From NCBI RefSeq assembly GCF_003610235.1, contig NZ_RAPR01000001.1:8556001-8620000 (forward strand): a stretch of DNA of 64,000 nt. The letters run 5' to 3'. Below the pieces are notes generated by a model. It was given only the letters and a program-made list of their open reading frames with translations. It ran no database searches and was not told the DNA's origin. This DNA is from Catellatospora citrea (GTDB taxonomy: Bacteria > Actinomycetota > Actinomycetes > Mycobacteriales > Micromonosporaceae). Position 1 is the stretch's first letter, and each line of letters starts with the position of its first letter. Below, in pieces: positions 63,557-64,000 of this stretch. The translations under genes and the position numbers were made by a program.

Positions 63557-64000
63557 TCAGGGGCGCGCGGTCAGACCCGTCAGGACCAGGTCGGCCAGTT
63601 CGCGGGCGATCTGGTCGGCCGACTGGGGGCCGTCGGGGCGATACCAGGTGTGCAGGGTCGTGGTCACTCCGAAGATCGACCAGGACACCAGCTCGGGCGA
63701 GGCGACCGCGGCGAAGGCGCCGGCGGCCTGCGCGTCGCGGATCAGTCCGCGCACCGCCTCCTGGTAGCGCCGCCAGTCGGCCTGCAGCCGCTGGGTGCGG
63801 TCGCTGTCCATGTGCGCCAGCTCGCGGGACACCGCCGCGGACTCGGTCATCATCGCCGCCGTGCCGACCACGATGTCGTCGATGATCGCCCGTAGCGTCC
63901 ACTCCGGATCCCGGCACTGGGCCAGGATCTCGTCCAGCGCGGCCAGCCGCTGCCCGAACACCGTGCGGTACAGCTCGACGAGCAGGTCCTCCTTGGCCCC
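63557..64000 (-). CDS. TetR-family regulator, 5' part missing
   Basis: Runs off the window edge; the visible 147 residues begin GAKEDLLVELYRT, the end of the TetR DNA-binding helices, followed by an all-helical ligand domain (AIIDDIVVGTAAMMTES, WSIFGVTTTLHTWYRPDG). The helix-turn-helix lies beyond 64000. Target unknown. Confidence 0.85.
   Translation of the reverse strand, partial: GAKEDLLVELYRTVFGQRLAALDEILAQCRDPEWTLRAIIDDIVVGTAAMMTESAAVSRELAHMDSDRTQRLQADWRRYQEAVRGLIRDAQAAGAFAAVASPELVSWSIFGVTTTLHTWYRPDGPQSADQIARELADLVLTGLTARP

Overview
The window is GC-rich throughout, with strong third-position GC bias, and many GTG or TTG starts. It carries Tat and Sec-lipoprotein exports, an F420-type (Ddn) oxidoreductase, a SARP regulator, a mycothiol-type isomerase fold, PadR/HAAS and SpoIIE/ATPase/STAS modules. 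Together these point to a filamentous actinomycete. The density of secreted glycoside hydrolases with ricin-type CBM13 domains is most like the Micromonosporaceae; this placement is an inference. I see no rRNA, tRNA, CRISPR array, insertion sequence or prophage.

Positions 1-30360 form a large plant-polysaccharide island. Secreted enzymes are a GH10 xylanase, a GH27 alpha-galactosidase, a GH141-like beta-helix protein, a GH95 alpha-L-fucosidase, a GH43 enzyme, a PQQ-type sugar dehydrogenase paired with a ThuA/3-keto-disaccharide-hydrolase protein, and a GH54 arabinofuranosidase. Embedded in it (4151-15333) is an uptake and catabolic cassette: sugar ABC transporter, enolase-superfamily sugar-acid dehydratase, FadR-type GntR repressor, two lactonase-like amidohydrolases, zinc alcohol dehydrogenase, SDR, RhaM-like mutarotase and aldo/keto reductase. 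This gene set fits the non-phosphorylative oxidation of L-fucose (or L-galactose/L-rhamnose): mutarotation, 1-dehydrogenation, lactone hydrolysis, dehydration, second oxidation. The final 2,4-diketo-acid hydrolase is not in the window.

Two operator families tie the island together. A CRE-like palindrome, TATGACGTCATA and near variants, lies before the GntR gene itself, the transporter, both amidohydrolase/dehydrogenase transcription units and the GH141-like gene, and it also occurs in odd places. A LacI-type element, TGTKANCGRTAACA, overlaps the promoters of the GH27, GH43 and sugar-dehydrogenase genes; at the first two it comes with a CGAAA/TTTCG inverted repeat 7 bp upstream of the -35. No LacI gene is present in the window.

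Positions 30386-45615 are mixed: a membrane-anchored unknown, PadR plus HAAS membrane protein, a 3-hydroxyisobutyrate-dehydrogenase-like enzyme, an F420-type oxidoreductase, an STAS/HTH pair, an SsuD-like flavin monooxygenase, an alpha/beta hydrolase diverging from a SARP regulator, a sarcosine-oxidase-like flavoenzyme, and a sulfonate/taurine-type ABC transporter diverging from a beta-carbonic anhydrase.

Positions 45616-64000 hold a SpoIIE phosphatase / ATPase / STAS partner-switching module, an SGNH hydrolase, a stand-alone phosphohistidine (PEP-utilising) domain protein, catalase, PhzF, a LysE exporter with its LysG/ArgP-type regulator, a luciferase-like monooxygenase, a protoglobin, a GH19 chitinase, a ROK repressor, a secreted SGNH/CE3-like esterase with CBM13, and the 3' part of a TetR gene cut by the window edge. 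Convergent gene pairs are typically separated by long perfect hairpins that should act as bidirectional terminators.
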